This document shows positions 16,200-25,191 of a DNA stretch of 64,000 nt, piece after piece. Source of the stretch: Dietzia psychralcaliphila (GTDB taxonomy: Bacteria > Actinomycetota > Actinomycetes > Mycobacteriales > Mycobacteriaceae); contig NZ_CP015453.1 in the NCBI RefSeq assembly GCF_003096095.1, forward strand, positions 2,480,001-2,544,000. The letters run 5' to 3'. The first letter of the stretch is position 1. Each line of letters starts with the position of its first letter. The position numbers and the translations under genes were made by a program. The notes beneath the pieces are model-generated. The model worked only from the letters and a program-made list of their open reading frames with translations. It was not told the origin of the DNA and did no database searches.

Positions 16200-17420
16200 T
16201 CATCCGTCCCTGAGGGCGCGCTTGTCGAACAGCCACAGTGCGAGCCCGAGCAACGCGGCCGCCATCGCGCTGAGGACGGCCACCTCCGGCAGGACCGCGG
16301 TCAGGCCGGCCCGGCCGTCGGACAGGCTGATCAGCGCGTCCATCGCCCAGGCGTGGGGGAAGAGGTACCCGATCGTGTTGAGGAAGTCCGGGGCGACCTC
16401 CTTGGGCCACAGACACCCGCCGAGCATGCCCAGGATGATCCCCAGGGTGGGACCGATGACGGCCGGCTGGGTAGGCGAGGACACCAGGGAGCCGACGAGC
16501 ATGGCCGCGCCCGTGGCCACCAGGCAGAACACGCCCACCACCACCGCCACCGCGAGCGGTTCGCCCCAGGCCACGCCGAACACCAGTGAACTCACGGCGA
16601 TGATCAGGACGGCCTGCAGCGCCGCGATGAGGAACCGGCTCAGCGCCTCACCGAACAGCACCGCCCGCTTGGTGACGGGTCCGGCCAGGATCCTGCGCAC
16701 CATCCCCAGTTTGCGGCTCTCGACCAGGGCGGCGGCCACCGCCATCGAGTTGATGAAGGTGAACAGGACGAGATTCGCCGGAGCGGTGTAGGCGAACCCC
16801 TGCGGCCTGTCGTCCCCACCCGAACCCGCGATCTCGACAGGGGTGGTGGTGGCCTGTGCCTCGGCGACCAGGCGGGCCGCCTCCTCGGGGTCGGCCCCGG
16901 CGGTCTCGGCGGCGCGCGTGGCCTCCATCTCCGCGGAGACCCGGGAGACGGCGCCGTCGATCGTCCCGCGTGCGGCCGCGCCGGTCCCCGAGGTGCCGGA
17001 ATAGGTGACCGGGAACTCGGTGCTCCCGGAGGGGATGGACAGCCCCGCTGCCAGCGAGCCCTCGCGGACCCCCTTGTCGAGCGCCGCCACGTCGTCGAAC
17101 CGTTGGACCTCCAGGCCCTCGGACTGTTCCAGCTCGACCAGGACCCGGGCCGCCACCGGGTCGTCCTCCGCCGCCACCACACCGATCGGCATCGACGAGG
17201 AGCCGGCGGCGCCGATGGTGAAGCCGACAAAGACGATCGCGACGAACGGCATGATCACGATGAAGAACATGCCGACCCGGTCACGGGACTGGCGGAGCAG
17301 GTTGGCCCACACGATGGCCGCGACCGCGGCCGGGCGGAGGCCGTCCCCTCCCCGCCGGTCGTGGGCCCCACCGCGGTCGGTGCGGTCGGTCGGGATATCG
17401 GTCAGGGTGTCGGTCGTCAT
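16200..17420 (-). CDS. ABC-2 type transporter permease (second subunit)
   Basis: This 406-residue protein has one membrane segment near residue 50 ([17 protein letters not shown]), a large extracytoplasmic domain (70-210) and five to six membrane segments at the end. This is the ABC-2/YhgE-type layout of drug exporters. The ATG at 17420 overlaps the stop of the preceding permease (ATGA). Together with that permease and the ATPase at 18605-19615 it forms an exporter, presumably for the polyketide product or as self-resistance. Confidence 0.87.
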   Translation of the reverse strand: MTTDTLTDIPTDRTDRGGAHDRRGGDGLRPAAVAAIVWANLLRQSRDRVGMFFIVIMPFVAIVFVGFTIGAAGSSSMPIGVVAAEDDPVAARVLVELEQSEGLEVQRFDDVAALDKGVREGSLAAGLSIPSGSTEFPVTYSGTSGTGAAARGTIDGAVSRVSAEMEATRAAETAGADPEEAARLVAEAQATTTPVEIAGSGGDDRPQGFAYTAPANLVLFTFINSMAVAAALVESRKLGMVRRILAGPVTKRAVLFGEALSRFLIAALQAVLIIAVSSLVFGVAWGEPLAVAVVVGVFCLVATGAAMLVGSLVSSPTQPAVIGPTLGIILGMLGGCLWPKEVAPDFLNTIGYLFPHAWAMDALISLSDGRAGLTAVLPEVAVLSAMAAALLGLALWLFDKRALRDG

Positions 17421-18598
17421 CGCAGGAGTCCCTTCCGGAATCGCAGGCCGGCCGCGACTGCGGCGACCGCGCTGATGGCCAGGAGCACGGCCACGGGCAG
17501 GAGGATCGAGTCGATCCCTCCCCCGGAGACGACCAGTGAGCCCAACCCGTTGGCTGTCCAGCCGTTGGGGGTGAACCGGGACAGGACCTGTAGAGCGTCG
17601 GGCAGCTGGAAGATCGGGATGAGGCTGCCGCCGAGGAAGCCGAAGGTGAAGCTCAGGACCAGGACGTAGCCGTCGGCCTGCGCGTCGGTCCGGGCGCCGG
17701 TGGCCACCAGCATCGTCAGTGCCGTCGCCGCCAGGCAGTGCGCGGCGAACAGCAGGAACACCGCGGGCGGGTATCCCCAGCTCTGGCCGAAGATCAGGAC
17801 CGAGGCGACCCAGGTCGAGCACATGGACAGCAGCGCCGCGGCAAAGCCCACTATCGCTTTGGAGAACACCAACGCCCATCCCGGCACCGGCGAGGCCTGG
17901 ACCCGGGCGAGCACCCCGATCCGGCGCTCGAGCAGGAGACTGCGCGCGGCGGTGCCCACCACGAGGAAGGCGAACAGTGCGGCGATGCCCGAGGCGTAGA
18001 AGACCGACATGTCCACGGCGCCGTCGGCCATCGCCGCGTCGACCAGCGAGAGCGAGGGGCCGTCCGCGCCGTTGGCCTCGACGAACTCCTGCACCTCGCT
18101 CGTCGGCACCCCGGCGGCGGTGGCGGTCCGCACCGACAGGGTGCGGGCCTGGACGAGTGCGGACATCTGGTCCACCACCGACGTGGCCACCACGCCGGCG
18201 ACGGGATTCGACGCGGACTCCAGCACCTCGACGACCCCGCCCTCACCGGCGCGGACGGTCTCGGTGAAGCCCTCGGTGAAGACGATGGCGGAGCCGAGCT
18301 CACCGGTGTCCACGGCGCCCTGCGCCTCGGATACCGTCCCCACCTCCTCGAGGGTGATGATGTCGGACAGCTCCTCGCTGGCCAGCACCTCGTCCTGCAT
18401 GCTCGAGGCGAACTCGCCACCGTCGAGGTCCACGACCCCGACCCGGGACGGTTCCGTGGTGTCGCTGCCGCCGAGCGCGAAGCCGAACAGCACGGCCAGC
18501 AGTACCGGGGCCACCACTCCGACGAGGATCAACGTCCCGCTGCGTAGCTGGGACGCGAACTCCCTGCCCGCGAGCACCGTGATCGAACGCATCATCAC
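17417..18598 (-). CDS. ABC-2 type transporter permease (first subunit)
   Basis: A 393-residue membrane protein with the same layout as its neighbour: N-terminal membrane helix (LILVGVVAPVLLAVLFGFAL), an extracytoplasmic domain (about 45-195), then several helices (ALFAFLVVGTAA, LSFTFGFLGGSLIPIF). It lies 6 bases after the ATPase gene and overlaps the next permease by 4 bases. Two related but different permeases suggest a heterodimeric membrane channel. Confidence 0.87.
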   Translation of the reverse strand: MMMRSITVLAGREFASQLRSGTLILVGVVAPVLLAVLFGFALGGSDTTEPSRVGVVDLDGGEFASSMQDEVLASEELSDIITLEEVGTVSEAQGAVDTGELGSAIVFTEGFTETVRAGEGGVVEVLESASNPVAGVVATSVVDQMSALVQARTLSVRTATAAGVPTSEVQEFVEANGADGPSLSLVDAAMADGAVDMSVFYASGIAALFAFLVVGTAARSLLLERRIGVLARVQASPVPGWALVFSKAIVGFAAALLSMCSTWVASVLIFGQSWGYPPAVFLLFAAHCLAATALTMLVATGARTDAQADGYVLVLSFTFGFLGGSLIPIFQLPDALQVLSRFTPNGWTANGLGSLVVSGGGIDSILLPVAVLLAISAVAAVAAGLRFRKGLLR

Positions 18599-18604
18599 CG
18601 GCGA

Positions 18605-19615
18605 TCAGTCCCTGAGTGAGTTGCCGGTGAGGTGCAGGAACGTGGCCTCGAGGTCCGGCTCGTCCACGTCGAAGGACGTGATCGCGGCCTCGCCGGCGAG
18701 GGCCCCGAGCAGGACCGGGAGGAGTGACCGCCCGTCCTGCGCGGTGAGGAGCAGCGAGTCGTCGCCCACCCGGGAGACCCCGTTGACCTGAGGGAGGGAC
18801 TCGATCCGCCGCCTAGCGGAGTCGATGTCCCCGTCCAGGGTGACGGCGACCTTGTCGTCACCACCCACCCGCGCGACGAGCTCGGCCTTGGTCCCCTCCG
18901 CGATGACCCGACCCCGGTCGATGATCGCCATCCGGTCGCACAGTCGCTCGACCTCCTCCATGTAGTGGGAGGTGTAGATCAGGCTGATCTCCCCGCTGGC
19001 GAGCAGGTCCTCGACACCGCTGAGGATCGAGTCGCGGCTCTGGGGGTCCACGCCGACGGTGGGTTCGTCGAGGATCAACAGGTCCGGGGAGTGCAGCAGC
19101 GCCGCACCGATGTTGACGCGGCGCTTCATCCCGCCCGAGTACGTGCTCACCTTGTCCTTGGCTCGGTCCGTCAGACCCACCAGGTCCAGGACCTCGTCGA
19201 TCCGGCCGCGCAGCGCCGCGCCGCTCAGTCCATAGAGCCGGCCGAAGAACCGGAGGTTCTCCCGCGCGGAGAGCTCCGGGTACAGGGCGATCTCCTGGGG
19301 GACGTAGCCGATGCGCTTCTTGGCCTCGAGGGGCTCGGCCCCCATGTCGATCCGGCCGATGTGGACGGAGCCGGAGTCCGGGGGCAGCAGGCCCACGATC
19401 ATGCTGATGGCGGTGGACTTGCCGGCACCGTTGGGCCCGAGCAGGCCGTAGGCCTCCCCCGGGGCCACGGTCAGGCTCACCCCGTCCACGGCGACGGTGT
19501 CGCCGAAGCGCTTGGTCAGGTTCTCGCAGCTCAGAGCATGCATTCTGCCGTCAGTTCCTTCCGGCCCGGTGCCCGGGCCTGTGGTCGTCTGTCCAGCGGT
19601 CGACCGAATGGTCAT
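18605..19615 (-). CDS. ABC transporter ATP-binding protein, drug-resistance (DrrA) type
   Basis: This 336-residue ATPase has Walker A GPNGAGKST, the signature SGGMKRR, Walker B LLILDEPTVGVDP and a C-terminal extension of about 90 residues as in DrrA-like exporters. The first 25 residues are a Thr/Gly-rich lead; a start at the Met of MHALSCENL (residue 25) is possible. The ATG overlaps the beta-helix gene stop. It powers the two permeases downstream. Confidence 0.93.
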   Translation of the reverse strand: MTIRSTAGQTTTGPGTGPEGTDGRMHALSCENLTKRFGDTVAVDGVSLTVAPGEAYGLLGPNGAGKSTAISMIVGLLPPDSGSVHIGRIDMGAEPLEAKKRIGYVPQEIALYPELSARENLRFFGRLYGLSGAALRGRIDEVLDLVGLTDRAKDKVSTYSGGMKRRVNIGAALLHSPDLLILDEPTVGVDPQSRDSILSGVEDLLASGEISLIYTSHYMEEVERLCDRMAIIDRGRVIAEGTKAELVARVGGDDKVAVTLDGDIDSARRRIESLPQVNGVSRVGDDSLLLTAQDGRSLLPVLLGALAGEAAITSFDVDEPDLEATFLHLTGNSLRD

Positions 19616-20670
19616 AGCTGCCCGGGCACGCCGTCGGCCCAGCTGACCCCAAATCGATTGTGGGTGAACCTCTGTCGGGATCGGGTGTCGTCGCCGTGAA
19701 CGTCACGTGGCTCGTTGGCGTCGAATGAGTTCCACATGACCGTGACGTCCCGGGGGTCGTCACCGCCGAACGCGGCGGACGAGCTGATCGACACCGCACC
19801 CTCCATGACGGACGGGCCGCTCGGCACGTTCCCGCGGATCTCGTTGCCCACCACCGCGACCCGCTCCACGCCGACGAGTCCGATCCCCACCCCCGAGATC
19901 GGCGGGCCGGCGGCGCCCAGGCCCTCGTCCTCCACCCCGGCGCTGAGTCCGTTGGCCACGAGGGTGCATCCGGTGACCAGGCAGTCACGCACGCCACCCT
20001 CGGGCTCGCCCTCGTAGACCTGGTTGAGCATCAACACCCCGATGGCGTTTCCGGTCGCGGTGCACCGGTCCACCACGGCCCCCGAGGAGTTGTCCACGAA
20101 CACCCCGAACGCGTTGCCGTGGGACATGCAGTCGGCGATCCGGGCCCGGGAGTCCGGACAGAAGCTCAGCCCGATCCCGGCGTACTGGGCGCCGGTGGTC
20201 GTGCAGCCGACCACCTCGACGGCCTCGGACTCGCGGACGTAGACGCCCCAGACGTCGTCGTTGATTGCGTGCACCCCGACGACCCTGATCCCGGACACCG
20301 AGTGGGCGTAGACCCCCGCGCCGGTGAACCCCTCGACGGTCAGCGCCTCCACGCTGACCCCGGAGAGATCGTCGCCGTGGACCACGACCCCGCTCAGCAC
20401 ACTGGGCGGTGCGTCGTGGAGCCGAGGGACGTCCACCTCGGTGTGGGCGCCGGGCACGATCCGCGTCAGATGCGCGCCCTCCCCGCGCAGGCGAACGTCC
20501 GAGCGCCGCACCCACAGGGGTCCGCGGTGTTCACCGGCCAACAGTCGCACCTCGCCTCCGGCAGGTGCCTGGTCCAGCGCGGCCTGGGCGTCCTGGCCCG
20601 GGCGGACCTCGGAGACGGGGCGGACCTCCGTGACGGGGTGGTTCGTGGGTGAGTGTGCGGTCAGGGTCAT
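19612..20670 (-). CDS. Right-handed parallel beta-helix protein (NosD/PbH1 type)
   Basis: The 352-residue protein is made of repeating short strands with Asn/Gly/Val turns (for example RVVGVHAIND, VDNSSGAVVDRC, GVGLVGVERVAVVGNE). This is the parallel beta-helix pattern of pectate-lyase-like and NosD-like proteins. No signal peptide is seen, so it is probably cytosolic. Such folds act on sugars or as isomerases or epimerases. It is fully embedded in the operon with 4-bp overlaps on both sides, which implies a role in making or loading the product, but the reaction cannot be read from sequence. Confidence 0.75.
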   Translation of the reverse strand: MTLTAHSPTNHPVTEVRPVSEVRPGQDAQAALDQAPAGGEVRLLAGEHRGPLWVRRSDVRLRGEGAHLTRIVPGAHTEVDVPRLHDAPPSVLSGVVVHGDDLSGVSVEALTVEGFTGAGVYAHSVSGIRVVGVHAINDDVWGVYVRESEAVEVVGCTTTGAQYAGIGLSFCPDSRARIADCMSHGNAFGVFVDNSSGAVVDRCTATGNAIGVLMLNQVYEGEPEGGVRDCLVTGCTLVANGLSAGVEDEGLGAAGPPISGVGIGLVGVERVAVVGNEIRGNVPSGPSVMEGAVSISSSAAFGGDDPRDVTVMWNSFDANEPRDVHGDDTRSRQRFTHNRFGVSWADGVPGQL

Positions 20671-21158
20671 GAGTCGGCGTCCTTAGTTGGGGATTCGTTG
20701 ATCACGATCACGATCGAGACGAGTTGGTCGGCCCTCTCGCCCCAGCCCACGTATCCGACCGGTCGAGCCCCGTCCTGATCGCCCATGCGGGCGGCCGCGT
20801 GCACGGCGGTGGGCCCCTCCAGGAGGTACCTGCCCCGGTGGGAGAGGCAGAAGTCCGTGGTCTGCCTCATCTGCTCCGCGACGGACAGCAGGAGGTACTC
20901 GCCGTACCCGGTCCCGGTCCCCGGGTCGTCGGGCCGGAGGTCGTTCAGGCTCATCCCCGGGAACCGTCCGCCCACGGCCTTGATCAGGCTCTCGCGTACG
21001 GAGAAGTCGGCGGCCAGTTCGACTGTCGACCCCGCCTCCCGGGCGGCGTGGAGGCCGGAACCCAGTGTCTTGCGGAAGTGCGGCCCCAGATCGCGCCGGG
21101 GCCGTTCCATCCGGGAGATGTCGACCAGGTCCACTCCCAGGAGCACGTCCCGACTCAT
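20667..21158 (-). CDS. AcpS-type 4'-phosphopantetheinyl transferase
   Basis: Read from the ATG at 21158 (overlapping the hydrolase stop as ATGA), the protein has 163 residues. The N-terminus LLGVDLVDISR matches the metal-binding GxDxxxIxR block of AcpS and FSVRESLIKAVGG matches the (F/W)xx(K/R)ExxxKAxG block with its catalytic Glu. The middle is shorter and the C-terminal region diverges from FabD-linked AcpS. It should transfer the phosphopantetheine arm from CoA to an acyl carrier protein, most likely the ACP at 31044-31343. A second, more divergent copy is at 22881-23318. Confidence 0.78.
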   Translation of the reverse strand: MSRDVLLGVDLVDISRMERPRRDLGPHFRKTLGSGLHAAREAGSTVELAADFSVRESLIKAVGGRFPGMSLNDLRPDDPGTGTGYGEYLLLSVAEQMRQTTDFCLSHRGRYLLEGPTAVHAAARMGDQDGARPVGYVGWGERADQLVSIVIVINESPTKDADS

Positions 21159-21937
21159 GTGCGGACCCCGACCTCGTGATCGAGGAAGTCTGTCAGCGAA
21201 CTGGTGTACTGCTCCGCCTTCTCGAGCATCGGGATGTGCCCGCAGTCCTCGATGATCTCCATCTGGAAGTGATCGAGCCCCGCGGTGGCCTCGGACCACG
21301 AGTCGACGGGGGTCATCCGGTCGTGCCGGCCCCAGATCATCCGGCTGGGACACGTGACCGCGGCCAGCGCGTCCCTGATGGGGTACTTGCGGGTGGCCCG
21401 CAGGCTGCGCGCCATGCTCACCATGGAGCTGGGTCGCGCCAGCAGCTCGCCACATTCGCGCAGCTGCTCGTCGGTGAAGTGCCGGCCCCGGTGGAACAGC
21501 GCGGCCAGCATCCGCTCCTCGAACTCCGGCCCGCGCGGGGTGTTGCCCGTCCGGCGGTCCATCCCCAGCCCCACGTCCGGATCCGGCGTCAACCCCGGGG
21601 CCCCGCTGATCGCCAGGGCGACGACCCGGTCCGGGTGCCGCATGGCCAGATCGAGCGCGACGAGCCCGCCGAGCGAGTTGGCGCACACGACGATCCGGCC
21701 CGCCCCGGCCTCGTCGCAGCAGGCGATCACCTCGTCGCCCAGCTTCTCGATCGACCCCGCGATCGTGGAGTCCACCTCGCACACGGGCTGATCCAGCGCC
21801 AGCACGCCGAGACCCCGAGCGGCGAGGTGCTCGAGGGGGTGGTCCCAGATCCAGCCGCCCGCGAACAGGGCGGAGACGAAGACCACGGTCGGCGACTCTG
21901 AGGTGACACCGCGGGCGGTGTAGGTGAATGCGGGCAT
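21155..21937 (-). CDS. Alpha/beta hydrolase
   Basis: From the ATG at 21937 (ribosome site GAGGAGA 7 bases before) the protein has 260 residues. It shows the alpha/beta-hydrolase order: SALFAGGWIWDH near the oxyanion hole, nucleophile elbow VCANSLGGLVA, acid after MIWGRHDRMTP and histidine in EDCGHIPMLE. The elbow has Asn-Ser-Leu-Gly-Gly, so Ser is the nucleophile. In this operon it might release the polyketide chain or hydrolyse an ester or lactone. The 86 bases upstream are a G-rich, repeated ggctggg tract. Confidence 0.82.
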   Translation of the reverse strand: MPAFTYTARGVTSESPTVVFVSALFAGGWIWDHPLEHLAARGLGVLALDQPVCEVDSTIAGSIEKLGDEVIACCDEAGAGRIVVCANSLGGLVALDLAMRHPDRVVALAISGAPGLTPDPDVGLGMDRRTGNTPRGPEFEERMLAALFHRGRHFTDEQLRECGELLARPSSMVSMARSLRATRKYPIRDALAAVTCPSRMIWGRHDRMTPVDSWSEATAGLDHFQMEIIEDCGHIPMLEKAEQYTSSLTDFLDHEVGVRT

Positions 21938-22023
21938 GTCGTTCTCCTCGGTCGGTGTGGGCTGGGCGGGCTGGGTTCGAGCGGGCGGGGTTCTAGTGGG
22001 CTGGGCTTGCGGGGACCGAGTGG

Positions 22024-22884
22024 TCACAGCAGGGTGGATCTGATGGCGGGCCTTCCGCACTCACAGGCGTCGGCGTCGGCGGGGATCAGGTCGTCGCACC
22101 CCGCGCACCGCCGGAACCACGCGGAGGTCGCCGGGGCCCACGTGGTGACCACTGCCTCTGAACACAGGCGGCCCGAGAAGAACTTCCGGACCGCCCTGCG
22201 GTGCGCGCGGTTCTGGACACTGCGCACCGAGTCGAGGGAGTCGAACGCGCTGAGGGTGTACTTGCGGTCCCCGATGTCGACCGTCACCGCTCCGAGAAAG
22301 CCCTTGGACGCCCGGAGGGCACGGAAGACCTCGACGCTGAGTCGGTCGACGTCGTCGGATTCCGACTCCGCCCGGACCCCCAACCAGGTCAGCGCGAGCG
22401 CCCCCACCTCCGCGCCCGACTCGACGGGGATCCGGCTGGCCGATCCGAACCGTTGCGCGTCGGTGTCCTCGGGACGCAGGACGACGTCGTGGCCCAGGGC
22501 GTGGGCGAGCGCACCAAGGTCGACATGGCGCACCACCCGGGTTCCGGTGCCGGAGGTCGTCAACACGTCCGTGCCCGTCAGGGTGACCGACCGACCGGTG
22601 GGCGGGGCGTCCAGCACCCGTCCGCGGTGCGTGACCTCGACCGACCAGGTCAGCGCCACCGATGCCGACCCCTCCGCCACGTCGAGGACCTCCCAGTCGC
22701 CCGGGTCCAACACCTCACGCCACACCTGCGCGTGGGCCGCCAGTTCAGGGCCGGCGATTCCATCGGTCAGTGGATCGCGGTACCACCCGATTCGGCCGGC
22801 CACCGGCTCGAAGTCCCCGGTCCCCCAGGCCTCGACGAGGTCCCGGGCGAGCGTCGCGCCCACGGTGGGCAGCCCCGCGGTCAT
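22024..22884 (-). CDS. SnoaL-like / ABM-like protein with zinc ribbon
   Basis: This 286-residue protein appears to join three modules. Residues 1-135 resemble a SnoaL/NTF2-like fold (WYRDPLTDG..., WREVLDPGDWEV). Residues 150-235 resemble an antibiotic-biosynthesis-monooxygenase-like barrel (FRALRASKGFLGAVTVD). The end has a CAGC...CECG zinc ribbon. SnoaL and ABM folds catalyse cyclisation or oxidation of polyketides in many clusters. The ATG overlaps the next gene's stop (ATGA). Exact reaction unknown; the zinc ribbon is unusual for these folds. Confidence 0.55.
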   Translation of the reverse strand: MTAGLPTVGATLARDLVEAWGTGDFEPVAGRIGWYRDPLTDGIAGPELAAHAQVWREVLDPGDWEVLDVAEGSASVALTWSVEVTHRGRVLDAPPTGRSVTLTGTDVLTTSGTGTRVVRHVDLGALAHALGHDVVLRPEDTDAQRFGSASRIPVESGAEVGALALTWLGVRAESESDDVDRLSVEVFRALRASKGFLGAVTVDIGDRKYTLSAFDSLDSVRSVQNRAHRRAVRKFFSGRLCSEAVVTTWAPATSAWFRRCAGCDDLIPADADACECGRPAIRSTLL

Positions 22885-23318
22885 GACCGGCCCCGCGCGC
22901 ACGGTTCGGTGCGCCGGCGGGACGGCACCGCGACGGCCAACGAGGTGGTGTCCGAATGGGTGATGCTCACGACCACGGCGTCGCACCCGTCCGCCATCAC
23001 CGCCAGCTCCAGGTCCGGGCCCAGCACCACGCGGGGCGGGTGGCCGTGCAGACAGCGGTGGTCCGACCGGCACAGCGACGACGGCGAGGGGACCACCTCC
23101 GCCTGGAAGAGCCACTCCTCGGTCACCGGCAACCCGAGCAGCCGCAGGACCGCCTGCTTGGCCGCCAACCTGCCGGCCCAGTGCTGCAGGGTGACGCCCT
23201 GGCGGGACCGGAGCGTCTCCACGCGGGTGAATACCCGGTCAGAATCCATCCGGCCCAACATCTGCTCGGGAGTGTGGAACCCACCGAAGTCGATCATCGC
23301 GACGCCGCAGCTGTGCAT
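22881..23318 (-). CDS. Divergent AcpS-like phosphopantetheinyl transferase
   Basis: This 145-residue protein from the ATG at 23318 overlaps the malonyltransferase stop (TGATG). It contains MIDFGGF, resembling the AcpS start block, WAGRLAAKQAVLRLLG in place of FAaKEAvxKALG, and VSITHSDTTSLAVAV, resembling the final (V)SxSHSxxxAxAxv block. The key Glu after Lys is Gln here (KQ), so it may be inactive, altered in metal use, or a partner of the intact copy at 20667-21158. It carries an extra Cys/His-rich insert (SLCRSDHRCLHGH). Confidence 0.68.
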   Translation of the reverse strand: MHSCGVAMIDFGGFHTPEQMLGRMDSDRVFTRVETLRSRQGVTLQHWAGRLAAKQAVLRLLGLPVTEEWLFQAEVVPSPSSLCRSDHRCLHGHPPRVVLGPDLELAVMADGCDAVVVSITHSDTTSLAVAVPSRRRTEPCARGRS

Positions 23319-24259
23319 CAGCTCGCCACCTCCCTGCCCGGGCCCGCCGCCTGCTCCGCGACCCGGGCCAATCGTGCGGGTGTCGCGGGGTCGGACATCG
23401 TGAACCAGGTGTGGCCCTGGGCCCGGGCGATCTTGGTGAGCGCCTTGCTGTCCCCCACCTCCACCTTGGTCCGCTCCCCTCGGGCGCCGAGGGTGTCGAG
23501 GGTCTCGGTCCAGCGCACCCGGCCGGTGAGCTGGTCGATCACGCACTCGTGCAGGTCCACGGGGTCGGTGACCTCGGTCCCCCGCACGTTCGGGATCACG
23601 GGGACGTCGGGTGCGGCGAAGGTGTACCGGTCCACCTCCTCGCGCCACTGCTGCTGCGCCTCGTCCATGAGCGGCGAGTGGAAGGCGTTGCTGACCGCCA
23701 GACGGGTGACCGGTGCCCGGCCGTCGACGGCGTCGACGAACCGGTCGAGGGCCCTCGCCGACCCGGACACGACGGTGTGGCCGCGCCCGTTCTCGATCCC
23801 CACCACGAGCGGCTCACCCTCGTCGGTGACCGACCCGACCAGACGCTCGACCTCCGCCAGGTCGAGCTTCATCACCGACGCCATGCCGCCCACCCGGGAC
23901 ACCGCGGCCATGAGGTCGGATCGGCGACGGACGAGGGTCAGCGTGTCCTCGAGCGAGAGCACCCCGGCGGCGAAGAGCGCGGAGAACTCACCCACGCTGT
24001 GACCTGCGACGACCGTCGGTCGGATCCCCTCGTCCCGCAGGAGTTCGAGTGCGGCGAGGTTGCAGGCGGTCACCGCGAGTTGGGCGTTCCGGGTGTCGAC
24101 GAGCCTGTCGGCCGGGCCGGTCGCCACGAGGTCGGACAGCGGTCGCTGCAGGATCTCGTCGACGCGGTCCAGGACGGCGCGGGCCACGTCCCGTCGCCGC
24201 ATCCACGCGCCCATTCCCACCCTGAGGGTGCCCTGTCCGGGGAAGGCGAGAGCGAACAC
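23318..24259 (-). CDS. Malonyl-CoA:ACP transacylase (FabD-like)
   Basis: From the GTG at 24259, 2 bases after the preceding stop, the protein has 313 residues. It begins FALAFPGQGT and carries the active-site serine in AGHSVGEFSAL (Ser88) and the histidine in SNAFHSPLM (His194), with GRVRW near the end. It loads malonyl units on the carrier protein of the polyketide synthase. A private malonyltransferase inside a type II system is less common than borrowing FabD from fatty acid synthesis, and it supports an independent chain-building machine here. Confidence 0.93.
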   Translation of the reverse strand: MFALAFPGQGTLRVGMGAWMRRRDVARAVLDRVDEILQRPLSDLVATGPADRLVDTRNAQLAVTACNLAALELLRDEGIRPTVVAGHSVGEFSALFAAGVLSLEDTLTLVRRRSDLMAAVSRVGGMASVMKLDLAEVERLVGSVTDEGEPLVVGIENGRGHTVVSGSARALDRFVDAVDGRAPVTRLAVSNAFHSPLMDEAQQQWREEVDRYTFAAPDVPVIPNVRGTEVTDPVDLHECVIDQLTGRVRWTETLDTLGARGERTKVEVGDSKALTKIARAQGHTWFTMSDPATPARLARVAEQAAGPGREVAS

Positions 24260-24261
24260 GG

Positions 24262-25191
24262 CTACAGCCGCCGGCGCCGGGTGGTCGGTTGGGCGGACAC
24301 GCAAGTCTCGTCCGCGACGAACCCGAGGATCGCGTCGGTCACGATGTCCGGGGCGTCCAGCGGTATCCAGTGGCTCGCGCCCTCGACCCGCTGGTATCGC
24401 CACGTGCCCTTGACGTATTTCTCGGAGGCCGTCATCGCGTCCTCGACCATCGCCTTATCGCCGTCGGACCAGATCCCCAGGGTCGGGGCGAGCACCGGGG
24501 GGAAGTTGCCCCCGGTGCGCAACTCGGACTCGGGCGAGCGGTTGGCGCGGTACAGGTTGAGTCCGGCGGTCAGCGCGCCGGGCTTCGCGAGGTCACGCAG
24601 GTACCGGGTCTGGTCGCCCTCTCCGCCGATGATCTGCTTGAACAGTCGCCACCCGCCCTGGCGGAGCAGCTTCTCGCTGACCCCGGGGAACTGGTAGTAG
24701 AGCATGTACCAGGTCTTCTCTCGCGCTTCGATGGTCGGGTTCTCGAAGGTCCCCGGGTGCCCGACGGACAACACGATCAGCCGGTCGACGCGTCGCGGCA
24801 TGAGGAACGCGTACATCCACGCGATGGCGGCCCCCCAGTCGTGGCCCACCACGTGCGCCTTGGTGATCCCCAGGCTGGTGGTCAGTGCGACGACGTCGTT
24901 GACGAGCTTCGGCATCAGGTAGTCGTCGATCTCCTGGGGTTTGGCGGAGTCGCCGAAGCCGCGCAGGTCCGGGGCGACCACGCGGTAGCCGGCCTCGACC
25001 AGCGGCGGGATCTGATGGCGCCACAGGTCCGCCGAGTCCGGGAACCCGTGGAGCAGCAGGATCACCGGGGCGGCCCGGTCCCCCGCGTCGTGATAGGCGA
25101 TCTCCACCCCGTTGAGGACGGCCGTCTCACGCTCCAGCCGGTCGCCCGCCCGGCTCCGGGCGCGGGGTGATGTGGCGGTCTGCAGGGTCAT
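24262..25191 (-). CDS. Epoxide-hydrolase-like alpha/beta hydrolase
   Basis: The 309-residue protein from the ATG at 25191 has HGFPDS (oxyanion), GHDWGAAIAW with Asp as nucleophile, and a late His (ASHWIPLDAP). Asp in the GHDWG elbow is the mark of epoxide hydrolases and haloalkane dehalogenases. It directly follows a flavin monooxygenase gene with an ATGA overlap, so an epoxidation-then-hydrolysis sequence on the polyketide is a reasonable inference. Confidence 0.87.
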   Translation of the reverse strand: MTLQTATSPRARSRAGDRLERETAVLNGVEIAYHDAGDRAAPVILLLHGFPDSADLWRHQIPPLVEAGYRVVAPDLRGFGDSAKPQEIDDYLMPKLVNDVVALTTSLGITKAHVVGHDWGAAIAWMYAFLMPRRVDRLIVLSVGHPGTFENPTIEAREKTWYMLYYQFPGVSEKLLRQGGWRLFKQIIGGEGDQTRYLRDLAKPGALTAGLNLYRANRSPESELRTGGNFPPVLAPTLGIWSDGDKAMVEDAMTASEKYVKGTWRYQRVEGASHWIPLDAPDIVTDAILGFVADETCVSAQPTTRRRRL

